IMG/VR virus record: IMGVR_UViG_3300050120_000210
Location: 62,001 to 126,000 of that record
DNA: 64,000 nt
Source: a virus
Reading direction: 5' to 3' (one strand)
A program made the translations under genes and the position numbers. The notes beneath the pieces were generated by a model, which saw nothing but the letters and a program-made list of their open reading frames with translations, was not told where the DNA came from and searched no databases. Shown here one piece after another: positions 1 through 8,097 of the stretch. Positions within the stretch are counted from its first letter, which is position 1, and the number at the start of each line of letters is the position of its first letter.

Positions 1-687
1 GAAGGCTACTGTGAACGCGCGCGATCCAGAGCGAGCTTCAAGAGCAGCGGCAAGTGCTTTCCGCGAGCGATCAGGTGTTGGTAGAGCTTCTGTGCCCGAC
101 CTTTCTTCAAAAAGTATCCTCCGTGGATCGGCCCCGTCTCTAGGACAGGCCACAAGGAAGACGCGCTCGCGTCGTTGCGGAACTCCTGAGTGTTTGGCGT
201 CAAGGAGCCGCCAAGCGATGTTTCGACGGGGTCCAGACACACAACCAGCGTGCGTCCATCCTTCCCCTGCTGGGACCAGCGGAGTGTCTTCTCCGGCCAA
301 CGCTGCAAGTAGGCATCCAAAGGCATTGTTTTTGTCACTCAAAATTCCCTTCACGTTCTCGAAGCAGACGAACGGAGGGTTGATGTCGTCAGCCAAATTA
401 CAGAAGCTCAGTGTCAGGGCGCCACGGGGATCGGCCGCGCCAGCGCGCCTACCGGCCAGAGAGAACGCCTGACAGGGAGTCGATCCCCACAGGATATCCA
501 CCTTGTCGGCCCATTCTTTCCCGTCGATCTTGGTCAAGTCCCCAAGGTCCGGCACATGCGGCCAACGATAGGCTAGAACAGCCTTGGGGAACGGTTCGAT
601 CTCGGAGAAAGCCACAGGCGTGAAGCCAAGCGGCTCCCACGCCAGAGAGACCGCATCAACGCCGCTGCATACGGTGAGGTAGCGCAT
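1..687 (-). CDS. DNA (cytosine-5) methyltransferase, 3' end cut by window edge
   Basis: The minus frame is open from ATG at 687 to base 1 (229 codons) with no stop, so the C-terminus lies outside the window. Motifs of C5 methyltransferases appear in order: SAM-binding VCSGVDAVSLAWEPLGF near residue 6, catalytic GSTPCQAFSLAGRR near 78, FENVKG near 115 and QRRERVFLVA near 165. By family knowledge it transfers methyl groups from SAM to cytosine C5. The target-recognition region is missing, so specificity is unknown. It starts one base after the stop of the GIY-YIG gene, so the two are co-transcribed. A phage would use it to shield its DNA from host restriction. Confidence 0.93.
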   Translation of the reverse strand, partial: MRYLTVCSGVDAVSLAWEPLGFTPVAFSEIEPFPKAVLAYRWPHVPDLGDLTKIDGKEWADKVDILWGSTPCQAFSLAGRRAGAADPRGALTLSFCNLADDINPPFVCFENVKGILSDKNNAFGCLLAALAGEDTPLVPAGEGWTHAGCVSGPRRNIAWRLLDAKHSGVPQRRERVFLVACPRDGADPRRILFEERSGTEALPTPDRSRKALAAALEARSGSRAFTVAF

Positions 688-688
688 C

Positions 689-1369
689 TTAGGACAGACT
701 TTTCCCTTGCTTATGTTTGCGCTCTTTTGGGAGTTGATCCAAAAGGTCGTTGACCAATGTCTGGCGATACCGAATAGCGTCGTTCATCGCTGCACTGGCG
801 TCCGTATCCAGATAGTATCTCGTGACGCGCAGGAGCATTTCTTGCTGATGCAAAAGATAGTTGTCCAATTTGCTTTGATCCGCGATATCATCATCGGGCA
901 GAAGTTGGATGACGTTGCACGTAGGAATTTCCACCACGCGCTTTGCAGGCTTAGGACGATAGGCGGCCATAATTGGATGTCCGTCATCCATATATTGTCG
1001 GGTAACTTGTTCTTCGATCCGACTGAGTTCGTCTTTGTTGCTGCCCGGCGATGGGTAAATCATCGCATATGCGATTTCGGCTGGGTCAATTTTCTGCTTC
1101 GCCATCGGGTCGGATCGTCCACAAGTGAGGTGACGTTGAATACGCCCACCCATTCCCTGCGTAGATTCGATACATTGGCCAACGTAGAAAACGCGCCGAG
1201 TTGCATCGGCGAGAGCATAAACCCCGGCCTTCTTAATATCGGGATGATGAAGGGCCGTGAGTTTGAAATTTTGCTTATTGGCGAAGTCCCGCTTCAAGTC
1301 ACCAACGGGCATCGGGGCTTCTAAAGAGACTTTATTTTCAGTCTCCGCCGAATCTGTAATCTTGACCAA
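689..1369 (-). CDS. GIY-YIG-like nuclease domain protein
   Basis: About 226 residues. Residues 50-85 contain GVYALADATRRVFYVGQ followed by an Arg and His-rich RIQRHL segment. This fits the GIY-YIG signature (GVY in place of GIY, YVG in place of YIG, then the conserved Arg). The C-terminal half is not recognised. The only far-upstream start is TTG at 1369 without a clear ribosome site; an internal ATG (MPVGDL, about residue 20) is possible. It sits directly upstream of the cytosine methyltransferase, so the pair could be a modification/nuclease unit or a homing-type nuclease beside it. Confidence 0.72.
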   Translation of the reverse strand: MVKITDSAETENKVSLEAPMPVGDLKRDFANKQNFKLTALHHPDIKKAGVYALADATRRVFYVGQCIESTQGMGGRIQRHLTCGRSDPMAKQKIDPAEIAYAMIYPSPGSNKDELSRIEEQVTRQYMDDGHPIMAAYRPKPAKRVVEIPTCNVIQLLPDDDIADQSKLDNYLLHQQEMLLRVTRYYLDTDASAAMNDAIRYRQTLVNDLLDQLPKERKHKQGKSLS

Positions 1370-1434
1370 TCTAATACGCTCATCGAAAGATAATGAGCCA
1401 TTAGTAACAGTTCATATTTTCGTTTACCATATTT

Positions 1435-1794
1435 TCAGGAGATGTGGTCTTCATCGTCCCAATCGCAGGCGCTCATCATCAGGATCGTCATGTCCCGCAT
1501 GAATTCCCGGTCGCCGGTGAGGGATGGGGTGAACATCTCGAACTGATTGGCGAAGGCCGTGAAGATGTTCTCTGGGTCGGACTCTTCGACCGGTTCACGT
1601 AGATTGAAACCCAACGTCCAGCCCTGCCCAACGAGCATATACCGCTCGAACCCGGCCCAATGGCTGTTGACATACAGATAGAGATGAACGCCGCCCAGCA
1701 CGAGCATTTCGCGGCTATGTGGCGATGTCCGCGAGAACAGCGTCTCGCAAACCTTGAGAACGAACTCGGGCGTGGTTTCGGCAAAGGCGATCAC
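1435..1794 (-). CDS. Small paralogue of the LLRMF family (member 1)
   Basis: 119 residues from GTG 1794. The C-terminus reads DREFMRDMTILMMSACDW, matching the R-x-M-x-[IL]-[LI]-x-[MR]-M-x-x-x-x-W ending shared by the tandem genes that follow in the operon. The middle has the common pattern of an alternating hydrophobic strand (LVLGGVHLYLYV) and W-x-L-x-F-x-L. No known domain was recognised. The function is unknown. A small alpha/beta domain duplicated many times is likely. Confidence 0.75.
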   Translation of the reverse strand: MIAFAETTPEFVLKVCETLFSRTSPHSREMLVLGGVHLYLYVNSHWAGFERYMLVGQGWTLGFNLREPVEESDPENIFTAFANQFEMFTPSLTGDREFMRDMTILMMSACDWDDEDHIS

Positions 1795-1856
1795 AGCGGC
1801 ATCCGCCGTTGTTTCGTCATTCTTGCGGCCCCGACTTCATTCGATGTTCGAACGCC

Positions 1857-1869
1857 TAGCACAGTGCTA
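1857..1869. promoter_or_regulatory. Perfect 13-bp palindrome, possible operator
   Basis: TAGCAC-A-GTGCTA is a perfect inverted repeat in the gap between the genes ending at 1911 and starting at 1794. It could be a repressor site or a short RNA hairpin. No T tract follows it on either strand. Confidence 0.3.
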
Positions 1870-1910
1870 CCACACAAAAACTGATCTATGTTAGTCATAT
1901 GCTTTGGGTG

Positions 1911-2294
1911 TTATCTGCCAGCAAAAATATGTTCGATTCCAAACATACGGAGAAGCGTCAGGTCTCTATCGATGGCTTCTCGATTTGCCACTTCAATTCC
2001 AACCAACGGCCGCGACACGCCTTCCCACCAAACATTCATGAGTGCAGGCGGAACGCGGCCCCCAGTCGGCATCACTTTCTGCCCTTTGTGCAAAGCAATG
2101 ACGACCTCCCAATCTCGCCCACTTACTTTGAACTTGTCCACATCGAAATTGCCAGTGAACCAAACTTTTTCGTAGGTAAGTTGAATCCCGGCCAGCGCAT
2201 ATTTTTTGCGCGCTTCTATGCTCTTCGTCGAATTGTCTTTTACGAACTCGACGAGATTGAGGAAAAGTTTGTGGTCCTTCTTCCGGTCGATCAT
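1911..2294 (-). CDS. Small paralogue of the LLRMF family (member 2)
   Basis: 127 residues. Start ATG 2294 overlaps the stop of the preceding gene as ATGA, so translation is coupled; a longer TTG start at 2336 is less likely. The C-terminus reads AIDRDLTLLRMFGIEH, the family signature. The middle contains GRDWEVVIALHKGQKV, resembling the W-x-[LV] strand of the neighbours. The function is unknown. Confidence 0.82.
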   Translation of the reverse strand: MIDRKKDHKLFLNLVEFVKDNSTKSIEARKKYALAGIQLTYEKVWFTGNFDVDKFKVSGRDWEVVIALHKGQKVMPTGGRVPPALMNVWWEGVSRPLVGIEVANREAIDRDLTLLRMFGIEHIFAGR

Positions 2295-2587
2295 TTTTCG
2301 ACCGCCATACGAACGTAGATCAGGTCTCGGTGGCAAGCATCTACGTCCCCGATGATCTCAAAGGAGGCGAGGCCAGACCTGTCACCGATGGTCTCGAACT
2401 CGACTGCCCAATTCGAATTGGGACACACGAGCATGAACAGGTCCGGCTTCTCCGTGGCGGCGATATCGAACCGCATTCCACAGAACTCGGCCGAGCGACG
2501 GCGGGATGGCTGCGTGGTTCCTGTTTCACGAACAAACCTCGTGATCTGTCTGGCCAGATCGGCAAACTCTTCTGACAATGCGGCCAT
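2291..2587 (-). CDS. Small paralogue of the LLRMF family (member 3)
   Basis: 98 residues. ATG 2587 is chosen because GGGAGG lies just upstream and TAATG overlaps the previous stop; the in-frame GTG at 2602 would sit inside that ribosome site. The C-terminus HRDLIYVRMAVEK is a weaker form of the family motif. The central strand NWAVEFETIGDRSG fits the same fold. The function is unknown. Confidence 0.82.
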   Translation of the reverse strand: MAALSEEFADLARQITRFVRETGTTQPSRRRSAEFCGMRFDIAATEKPDLFMLVCPNSNWAVEFETIGDRSGLASFEIIGDVDACHRDLIYVRMAVEK

Positions 2588-3075
2588 TATTGGACCTCCC
2601 ACAGCGGGATCATCAGACGCAAAATCGCCATTTCCCGACGATAGCTATCCTCGTAAGTCTCATAGCCACCACTACCGCGCACCTTGAATCCAAAGATAAA
2701 GCGAGATCGATTTCCGCCACAGAGATAGGCCCACTCCACCTCATCGAACGCTCGGTCATAATAGTGGCCCTGACCTCGCTGCGTGTTCCCCGGAGGAAAA
2801 TTGCTTCCGACGAATTGCAGATACCAACCATCGCCATGAAGTCGATAGCTGAGCGTGTAGCCGTTCTCCATGTAATCTCGTTTCACCTCGAAACGAAGTT
2901 TGATGCCCATGAGATTACTCTCGAAGGCACGCGAATAGCCGCCCATCGTATAGACGTAGGGTCCTTCAACTTCCTCACCGGAGAGACACACCGCATTGCA
3001 GATCATCGCGATCTGTTTGATGGAGGGTCCTTCGAGAACCGGATCGCCCGCGCCTTCGAGATGGGTTCTGCTCAT
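2587..3075 (-). CDS. Small paralogue of the LLRMF family (member 4)
   Basis: 162 residues starting MSRTHLEG at ATG 3075, coupled to the previous gene by ATGA. It is the longest tandem member. It has a Gly/Tyr-rich middle (GPYVYTMGGYSRAF), the strand GDGWYLQFVGSNF, and the ending YRREMAILRLMIPLW. The extra length is an insertion before the C-terminal signature. No known domain was recognised. Confidence 0.83.
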   Translation of the reverse strand: MSRTHLEGAGDPVLEGPSIKQIAMICNAVCLSGEEVEGPYVYTMGGYSRAFESNLMGIKLRFEVKRDYMENGYTLSYRLHGDGWYLQFVGSNFPPGNTQRGQGHYYDRAFDEVEWAYLCGGNRSRFIFGFKVRGSGGYETYEDSYRREMAILRLMIPLWEVQ

Positions 3076-3476
3076 CGCTGCCACTCCGATTCGAACATCC
3101 GAAGGAGTGACGAGTCGTGAACGTAGGCATCGTAATCGCCTTCGATTCGATCTATCTGCAAGCGCCCTTCGACGGGACTGGCAACGACTTTTCGGCCACC
3201 ACCAAAACCAAAATCGCGCGTCCCTCTGCACAGGATGCCAACCCGATCTAGGTCTTGATGGATGTCTACGAGATGGAAATTGATCGACCAGCGCAATGTG
3301 CAATCAGGTATGATGCCCTCACGCCGCCTGATCGCAAATCCTTTCCGCCCAGACGATCTCCAAGTTTCGTTGAAAAACTCCATGCCTCCGATCACCGCCA
3401 TAGGTATGTCGGTGTGCAGACCGTCTCCGGTCTTGAAAATGAAGTTGTAGAGGGAGGCGATTTCATGGGGTTCCAT
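3072..3476 (-). CDS. Small paralogue of the LLRMF family (member 5)
   Basis: 134 residues starting MEPHEIASLYNF. The ATG at 3476 lies 14 nt inside the end of the upstream gene. The C-terminus is YVHDSSLLRMFESEWQR, one of the clearest family endings. The core contains LRWSINFHLVDIHQD. The function is unknown. Confidence 0.83.
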   Translation of the reverse strand: MEPHEIASLYNFIFKTGDGLHTDIPMAVIGGMEFFNETWRSSGRKGFAIRRREGIIPDCTLRWSINFHLVDIHQDLDRVGILCRGTRDFGFGGGRKVVASPVEGRLQIDRIEGDYDAYVHDSSLLRMFESEWQR

Positions 3477-3912
3477 ATTCGGCCCATTCGCCAGAGAACA
3501 TACGGAGCAGCACCCAGTCGCGCTCGAAGCGTTGTTGGGTGGTATAGATTTCAAGAACCGGGTTCCACATCATCGCATCGTGGATCACCGTCGCGGGTGG
3601 CAATTTTTCACGAGTTCCTCGGCCGCTCGGTCCCACAACGTATTTCACCAGACCGTAATGAAGCGTGGGGACTTTCACCTTTACCCCACCGGAGCTTTGC
3701 CCACGGACATTCACCGTGGCTCCGATCCGCCAATTCGGGCACGAGAGCGCGATCTGCGTTCCCTTCTCGCGGAACACCAGATTGATCCCGAACATGTTGC
3801 GTGAGCAGATCATGAAGTTGCGCTTGCCGCGCCGCCACACGTTATCGACCGCCACTCCACACATGAGCGCGCCGATTTCTTTTTCATCCAAGAGGAACGG
3901 TAAATCAGCCAT
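3463..3912 (-). CDS. Small paralogue of the LLRMF family (member 6)
   Basis: 149 residues starting MADLPFLLDEKEIG at ATG 3912, inside the end of the preceding gene (overlap about 8 nt). It ends ERDWVLLRMFSGEWAEY. The core carries NMFGINLVFREKG and TQIALSCPNWRIG. The function is unknown. Confidence 0.82.
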   Translation of the reverse strand: MADLPFLLDEKEIGALMCGVAVDNVWRRGKRNFMICSRNMFGINLVFREKGTQIALSCPNWRIGATVNVRGQSSGGVKVKVPTLHYGLVKYVVGPSGRGTREKLPPATVIHDAMMWNPVLEIYTTQQRFERDWVLLRMFSGEWAEYGTP

Positions 3913-4222
3913 CGAAAAACATCTTGAATAGGACGGCATCTTCGCCCCGGTCGAATTCGAAAATGAACGGCACACCCGTCAGTCGAATCGCCTGCACGAG
4001 CGGGGTGTTCTTGAATTTTTCATGAGCCTCCATACCGGCCGCGATACCTTGCTCGGTCGCATCGCGCGCATACCACCGCCAACCGCGCGCGGCATTTTCG
4101 GCCAGCCACGCTTCGATGCGCTTGAACTCCGCGTCAATCTCGACCGGCGTACCATCTACCGCACAGATCGCGAGATATTGCAGATGTGCGCGGGGCTCGT
4201 GGATACCAAGAAAACGGATCAT
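3905..4222 (-). CDS. Small paralogue of the FK(M/L) family
   Basis: 105 residues starting MIRFLGIHEPRAH at ATG 4222 (ATGA coupling). The C-terminus FDRGEDAVLFKMFFDG is the canonical ending of a second paralogous family scattered over this window (pattern: acidic residue, D, A/L, x, x, F, K, M/L, aromatic). Residues 35-60 contain EAWLAENAARGWRWYARD, a helix typical of this family. It is embedded within the LLRMF operon, which suggests the two families are related. The function is unknown. Confidence 0.83.
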   Translation of the reverse strand: MIRFLGIHEPRAHLQYLAICAVDGTPVEIDAEFKRIEAWLAENAARGWRWYARDATEQGIAAGMEAHEKFKNTPLVQAIRLTGVPFIFEFDRGEDAVLFKMFFDG

Positions 4223-4623
4223 AGCCACTCCGAATCGAACATGCGGAGCAGGGTCATTTCCTTCTGGAACTTGTCCGGGCTGATGATGCACAGCGTGTGC
4301 ACGCACAGGCGCTTGTTGAACTCGGCCGGATCGATGAACCGGTTCCACGGCGCCAGAAACAACCAGACCATTTCCGAAGCCACGTCGTCGGCCATGTTGC
4401 GCGGACGCTGTCGGGTCACTTGGAACGACAGCATCCAGCCGTTGCCGGTAAGCGAGAGAATGGAGAGACCCTTCTCGTGGAACGTTTGCCGCACGCGCAA
4501 CGTCACGCCTGCGATATTGCCCTCGGTGATGAAAAGAAGCCCATGCTTCGTCCACTGGGCATCACGGGTCACAGCGTTGATGACGCCGATAACTTCCGAC
4601 AGTTTTGCACCATGCAGGTTCAT
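4219..4623 (-). CDS. Small paralogue of the LLRMF family (member 7)
   Basis: 134 residues, ATG 4623 coupled by TGATG. It ends FQKEMTLLRMFDSEWL. The core SILSLTGNGWMLSFQV shows the shared strand pattern with the W-x-L-x-F element. The function is unknown. Confidence 0.83.
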   Translation of the reverse strand: MNLHGAKLSEVIGVINAVTRDAQWTKHGLLFITEGNIAGVTLRVRQTFHEKGLSILSLTGNGWMLSFQVTRQRPRNMADDVASEMVWLFLAPWNRFIDPAEFNKRLCVHTLCIISPDKFQKEMTLLRMFDSEWL

Positions 4624-5126
4624 CAGGCTTCTCCCTGCACACGCATTTCAAGTTCGATGCCAGTTATGCCTTCGGCGACCAGCTTTTCGCGCAAGGCGAT
4701 CTGGCGTTGAAATTTCTCATAGCCGAAGCGGCGCGGGGTGACCGGAAGCTCGTTTCCGTAGATCGAAAACGGTTCGTTGTCACCGACGATGATCGTCTTT
4801 TTGGTCTCCAACAATGCGTGGAAACCTTCGCCCAAATGCTTATCGATCTCGGTCGCAAAATCTTTGAAGATCGATTGCTTGAAGCGAACTCCCGAACAGA
4901 TCAGACCGGAAATCAATTCCCGCTGCCCGTGTTCCCGCCGCATGACGACTCGCATTTCGGCCCCGTGATACTGGGTGCCATACATGCCCGACCAGACGGA
5001 CGAACCCGGCACCCAGAGCAGCAGCAAATCTTGAGTCCTCGCGAGTACACGGACGCGCGGGGCGTAGTTGCAGCCGTTCACGGCGCCCTTGATGATCTCT
5101 TGATCGACTGTGCGAAAATTGCTCAT
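4623..5126 (-). CDS. Hypothetical protein
   Basis: 167 residues starting MSNFRTVDQEIIKG, coupled at both ends by TGATG overlaps. It contains GVRFKQSIFKDFATEIDKHL and a C-terminal helix rich in Arg/Lys/Glu (EKFQRQIALREKLVAEG). It lacks the LLRMF ending although it lies in the same operon. No domain was recognised. Confidence 0.8.
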   Translation of the reverse strand: MSNFRTVDQEIIKGAVNGCNYAPRVRVLARTQDLLLLWVPGSSVWSGMYGTQYHGAEMRVVMRREHGQRELISGLICSGVRFKQSIFKDFATEIDKHLGEGFHALLETKKTIIVGDNEPFSIYGNELPVTPRRFGYEKFQRQIALREKLVAEGITGIELEMRVQGEA

Positions 5127-5500
5127 CAGAACTTCATGTCTCTGAGACGGTGAACCTCGACCTTGCCCGGCGTGAGAACGTAGAAGCCAAACTCATCGAG
5201 AGAGAACACCAGCTTTCCAGCGGTCATCGCATCGGCGATGATCTTCGCACTTTCGCTGCACCATGAGCCGTAAATGGGGGCCATGGTGCTGTAGATGCCC
5301 TCGCGATATTGCGAGTTGAAGACCTTCACGTTGCCGAGCTTCGAGCACTTCAGGAAGCCCCTGAAGGTCGGGTTGGATACGGCGTTCTGAACATAGCCCT
5401 CGGCCAGTTCACAACCGCTCTTGAGAAGTGTGGCGTTCAGGGCATCAATGTCCCCGAACACCACGCCTTCGCTTTGCTTGACCGATAGAAAGTCCCGCAT
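5126..5500 (-). CDS. Hypothetical protein
   Basis: 124 residues starting MRDFLSVKQSEGV; ATG 5500 lies one base after the stop of the zinc protein upstream. It contains a Cys-bearing middle (FLKCSKLGNVKVF, YGSWCSESAK) and ends KVEVHRLRDMKF. No known domain was recognised. Confidence 0.8.
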   Translation of the reverse strand: MRDFLSVKQSEGVVFGDIDALNATLLKSGCELAEGYVQNAVSNPTFRGFLKCSKLGNVKVFNSQYREGIYSTMAPIYGSWCSESAKIIADAMTAGKLVFSLDEFGFYVLTPGKVEVHRLRDMKF

Positions 5501-5501
5501 A

Positions 5502-6848
5502 TCAGGCCGCCATCGCCTTAGCGCCCCACGGCAGGCCGTAGTTGCCCGCACAGGTCTTACCGTAGCCCACCGCCGTCGAACGGGCGTCGTCGAGGCCACG
5601 GTTGCAGAAGCAGCATTGGCCGGTCAGCTTGCCGTAGGCAGCCGCCGTGCCAGCCGGGTCCTTGGACAGATTGGAGAGCAGGGCGACCAGCGAAGTCATC
5701 GTGCCGCCTTGCACGGCGTTGGACTTCGTCCACTCGCCCTGCGGGGTCACCCGGCCGAACCAGATGTTGTTGTCGAAGGAACCACCATCGGTGATGTTGA
5801 CCGCGCCCTTGTGGGCCGAGCGGTCACCGGCGACCGACAGGACGATGGGTTGGCCGTCCGGCAGGGCCAGACGAATCTTCGGCCACTTCAGGTTCTTGGC
5901 GCCCAGCGTCATCAGTTCGATGACACCCTTGAAGTCGCCCACGTCCAAGGTCTTCGGACCTTGGTTGGCGCGGGCCTTGTTGTTGAAGTAGACGCCGACG
6001 ATGGACGCGCACAGTCCGGCCGAGCGGGGCTCCATCATGGTCGCATCGGCGATCACCGTGATGTTGTGCTCGTAGTCGGACAGTTCGGTCTTCTCGCGCA
6101 GGCTCGACGCCCAGTTCAGGGCTTCGGCGGCGAGTTGACGTTCGGCATCGCCGAACGGATGGGCGACCGGGTCCATGGTGAAGTAGGACCACGCATGTTC
6201 ACGAGACGCCGTCAGGTTGGGGTTCTCGTAGGCGGCCTTGCCCGACACCCAGCCATGACGAAGAACGGCGCGGGCGGCACACACCGCGAACTCTTCAACG
6301 GCGATCCAGCGCATGTCCTGCGGAGTGATCGAGCCCAGTTGGTAAGCGCCACGACCGCACTCATAGGCATAGCCCAGCAGTTCGGCGAGTTTGGCGATCT
6401 TCATGGGATCGTGGCCGAAGAAATCCTTCAGACAGGTCGAACCGACTTGCTTGAACTCTCCGGTCTCGTCATTCCGCACCACGAAGGTGTCGCGACGAAA
6501 GCGGTTCACGTTGCAGTGGTCACAGCGGGTGTTGACGGCGGTGCGGTAGGCGTCCGGCAGGGAGCCCGCGTTCGGGACCATACGGATGATTGTGCCGGTG
6601 TCGTTCGAGTGGTCGAGGCGGGCGACGAAGGTCCAGCCGTTGAGCTTCGGCACTTCGGCGGTCAGCATCACCGAGTAGACGCGATGCGTCTTGCCATCGG
6701 CGAGTTCTTTTTCTTCGTGGCTGAACGTGAAGGGACGGATTTCCGAGCCGATCAGCTTGACCGACTTCTTGGAGAGCTTGGCGATCTGCGCTTCGAACTT
6801 GGCCATGTTCTCGGCCGGGATTTCGAAGAGGGTGCGAAGGTCTTCCAT
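5502..6848 (-). CDS. Large zinc-ribbon protein with DUF6011-like C-terminus
   Basis: 448 residues; SD GGAG lies 8 nt before ATG 6848. Residues 105-150 hold CDHCNVNRFRRDTFVV and KQVGSTCLKDFFG, a four-Cys zinc-ribbon pattern. The last 45 residues carry CCFCNRGLDDARSTAVGYG-x-x-C and end YGLPWG, which matches the DUF6011-type ending (C-x-x-C, then D-x-RS, then VGYG-x-x-C). Proteins of this plan occur in many phages and their role is not known. It heads the operon and is preceded by an early-type promoter at 6885-6912. Nucleic-acid binding is a guess from the zinc motifs. Confidence 0.85.
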   Translation of the reverse strand: MEDLRTLFEIPAENMAKFEAQIAKLSKKSVKLIGSEIRPFTFSHEEKELADGKTHRVYSVMLTAEVPKLNGWTFVARLDHSNDTGTIIRMVPNAGSLPDAYRTAVNTRCDHCNVNRFRRDTFVVRNDETGEFKQVGSTCLKDFFGHDPMKIAKLAELLGYAYECGRGAYQLGSITPQDMRWIAVEEFAVCAARAVLRHGWVSGKAAYENPNLTASREHAWSYFTMDPVAHPFGDAERQLAAEALNWASSLREKTELSDYEHNITVIADATMMEPRSAGLCASIVGVYFNNKARANQGPKTLDVGDFKGVIELMTLGAKNLKWPKIRLALPDGQPIVLSVAGDRSAHKGAVNITDGGSFDNNIWFGRVTPQGEWTKSNAVQGGTMTSLVALLSNLSKDPAGTAAAYGKLTGQCCFCNRGLDDARSTAVGYGKTCAGNYGLPWGAKAMAA

Positions 6849-6884
6849 GTGATGAATCTCCGTGCCGTTTTTGCTTATGACACG

Positions 6885-6912
6885 AATCTACCACCGAACC
6901 GAAGTCCGTCAA
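6885..6912 (-). promoter_or_regulatory. Early-type promoter for the zinc-ribbon gene
   Basis: Minus-strand TTGACG (6912-6907), 16-nt spacer, TAGATT (6890-6885). It matches the recurrent intergenic element TTGAC[CG]-N16/17-TAnnnT of this phage. An ordinary leader with GGAG follows. Confidence 0.65.
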
Positions 6913-6925
6913 CAATATTGCGACC

Positions 6926-7243
6926 CTAACCCTCGAAGTGGAGTTTGAACAAAAGTAGGTCCGAAAATGAAGCGAACTCCATAGTGGTTATGTAGTGACC
7001 CAGTATCATTTCACCCTTGGGTTCTATCTTGATGTAGTGTTCTTTACACCATGCCACGATCTCGGGGCTGAACGTATGCGTAGTGAACACGCTGGGACCA
7101 ATTTGTTGACGATTCGTCGTCATCCAACCTTCTTTTGGAAAAATAGCATTTTTTTCTAGCAACACGGGGGCAAGATCAGCCATGGCCTTGTCCCAATCTC
7201 TTCTCCACTTCTTGGATGCCGTGGGAATATCGTCGTCCATCAT
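6926..7243 (-). CDS. Small paralogue of the FK(M/L) family
   Basis: 105 residues, MMDDDIPTASKKWRR, coupled by ATGA at 7243. It ends ASFSDLLLFKLHFEG. It contains PEIVAWCKEHYIKIEP, the pre-motif helix seen in relatives. The function is unknown. Confidence 0.82.
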   Translation of the reverse strand: MMDDDIPTASKKWRRDWDKAMADLAPVLLEKNAIFPKEGWMTTNRQQIGPSVFTTHTFSPEIVAWCKEHYIKIEPKGEMILGHYITTMEFASFSDLLLFKLHFEG

Positions 7244-7479
7244 CCGAACCGCAACTTGAAATGGATGGCGTCTCGCTCATCGGCGAAGCAGAACTCCATG
7301 CGTCTCTGGACGCTGTCCATAGCCCAATCGCCCAACGAACATTCTTTCTCGATGAACTCGACCATGCCCCGATCTTCGCCCATGGCGATGTGAACTGCCT
7401 CGATATCCGTGCGAATGACAAACGGAAGCGGCGGCCTTCGCCACCGTTGTTGAGCAGAGACTTGTTTACCCGGCCTCAT
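7240..7479 (-). CDS. Small paralogue of the FK(M/L) family
   Basis: 79 residues, MRPGKQVSAQQRWRR, starting 14 nt before the end of the preceding gene. It ends ADERDAIHFKLRFG. It is a tandem neighbour of two other members. The function is unknown. Confidence 0.8.
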   Translation of the reverse strand: MRPGKQVSAQQRWRRPPLPFVIRTDIEAVHIAMGEDRGMVEFIEKECSLGDWAMDSVQRRMEFCFADERDAIHFKLRFG

Positions 7480-7666
7480 AGATCAACTCATCGAAGAAGA
7501 TTTTGAAGGTGGCAGCCCGTGACTTCGTCGGGATGTGAAAAATCACGCCCCCGGCGACTTCATGATCGAAGGTGGATTTGGCGCCGCACACGTCATAAAC
7601 TCCGGCCATCTGTCGCATTTGCTCTATCTGAGCATCATCGACCGGTTTGGCCTTGAAGACATACAC
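7466..7666 (-). CDS. Small paralogue of the FK(M/L) family
   Basis: 66 residues, MYVFKAKPVDDAQIEQM. The ending GVIFHIPTKSRAATFKIFFDELI is the family motif with a short extension. It is the shortest member. It overlaps the next gene by 14 nt and starts just after the preceding stop. Confidence 0.78.
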   Translation of the reverse strand: MYVFKAKPVDDAQIEQMRQMAGVYDVCGAKSTFDHEVAGGVIFHIPTKSRAATFKIFFDELIYEAG

Positions 7667-7668
7667 GA

Positions 7669-7845
7669 CTATGTGGCGAGTTCTTCAGCGAGCACTTCCG
7701 CTGCCACGGTCTTCACGTAGTTCGACCAACGCACGCGGTCGTCCCACGGCGCCGCCGCGAACGGCGGATAGCGTTCGCTGTCGCGATGATAGCCGTCGTT
7801 GGCTCGTTGAATGATGGCTTCGGCAATCTCTTCGGGAGTTTTCAT
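7669..7845 (-). CDS. Small hypothetical protein
   Basis: 58 residues, MKTPEEIAEAIIQRAND, coupled by ATGA at 7845. It is acidic and helical, with WDDRVRWSNYVKTVAAEVL near the C-terminus. No known domain. Confidence 0.78.
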   Translation of the reverse strand: MKTPEEIAEAIIQRANDGYHRDSERYPPFAAAPWDDRVRWSNYVKTVAAEVLAEELAT

Positions 7846-8090
7846 ATCGGCTCCGGTGGGCGCTGGTTGTTGTCGAACATGTCTTGGATTTCGCGCGAAC
7901 GCTGCTGTGCTAGATCGTGTGGTGGTTGACCGAAGCCACAGGCTGTATTCGACAACCTCACCCACTTCTGTTTCCAGACGTTCCATTCCCACATGTCATA
8001 GGACTTGCTGCCGTCTTCAAGGACGCGTTCTTTGATCGCCGTCCAGCGGAACTGCGCGACAACTGTCGATTTTGCCTTGGCCTTGGTCAT
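7842..8090 (-). CDS. Small hypothetical protein
   Basis: 82 residues, MTKAKAKSTVVAQFRW, with a Trp-rich core (YDMWEWNVWKQKWVRLSN). An early-type promoter ends only 7 nt before ATG 8090, so the transcript should be leaderless or nearly so. It heads an operon of small genes. Confidence 0.8.
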   Translation of the reverse strand: MTKAKAKSTVVAQFRWTAIKERVLEDGSKSYDMWEWNVWKQKWVRLSNTACGFGQPPHDLAQQRSREIQDMFDNNQRPPEPI

Positions 8091-8097
8091 GGCGGGC

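Noticed and set aside
6-338. Minus frame of 110 codons
   Set aside because: It is another frame of the cytosine methyltransferase, whose own frame is open to base 1 and carries all expected motifs.
5421-6929. 502-codon plus-strand frame
   Set aside because: It is antisense to the DUF6011-like protein, which has zinc motifs, promoter and SD.
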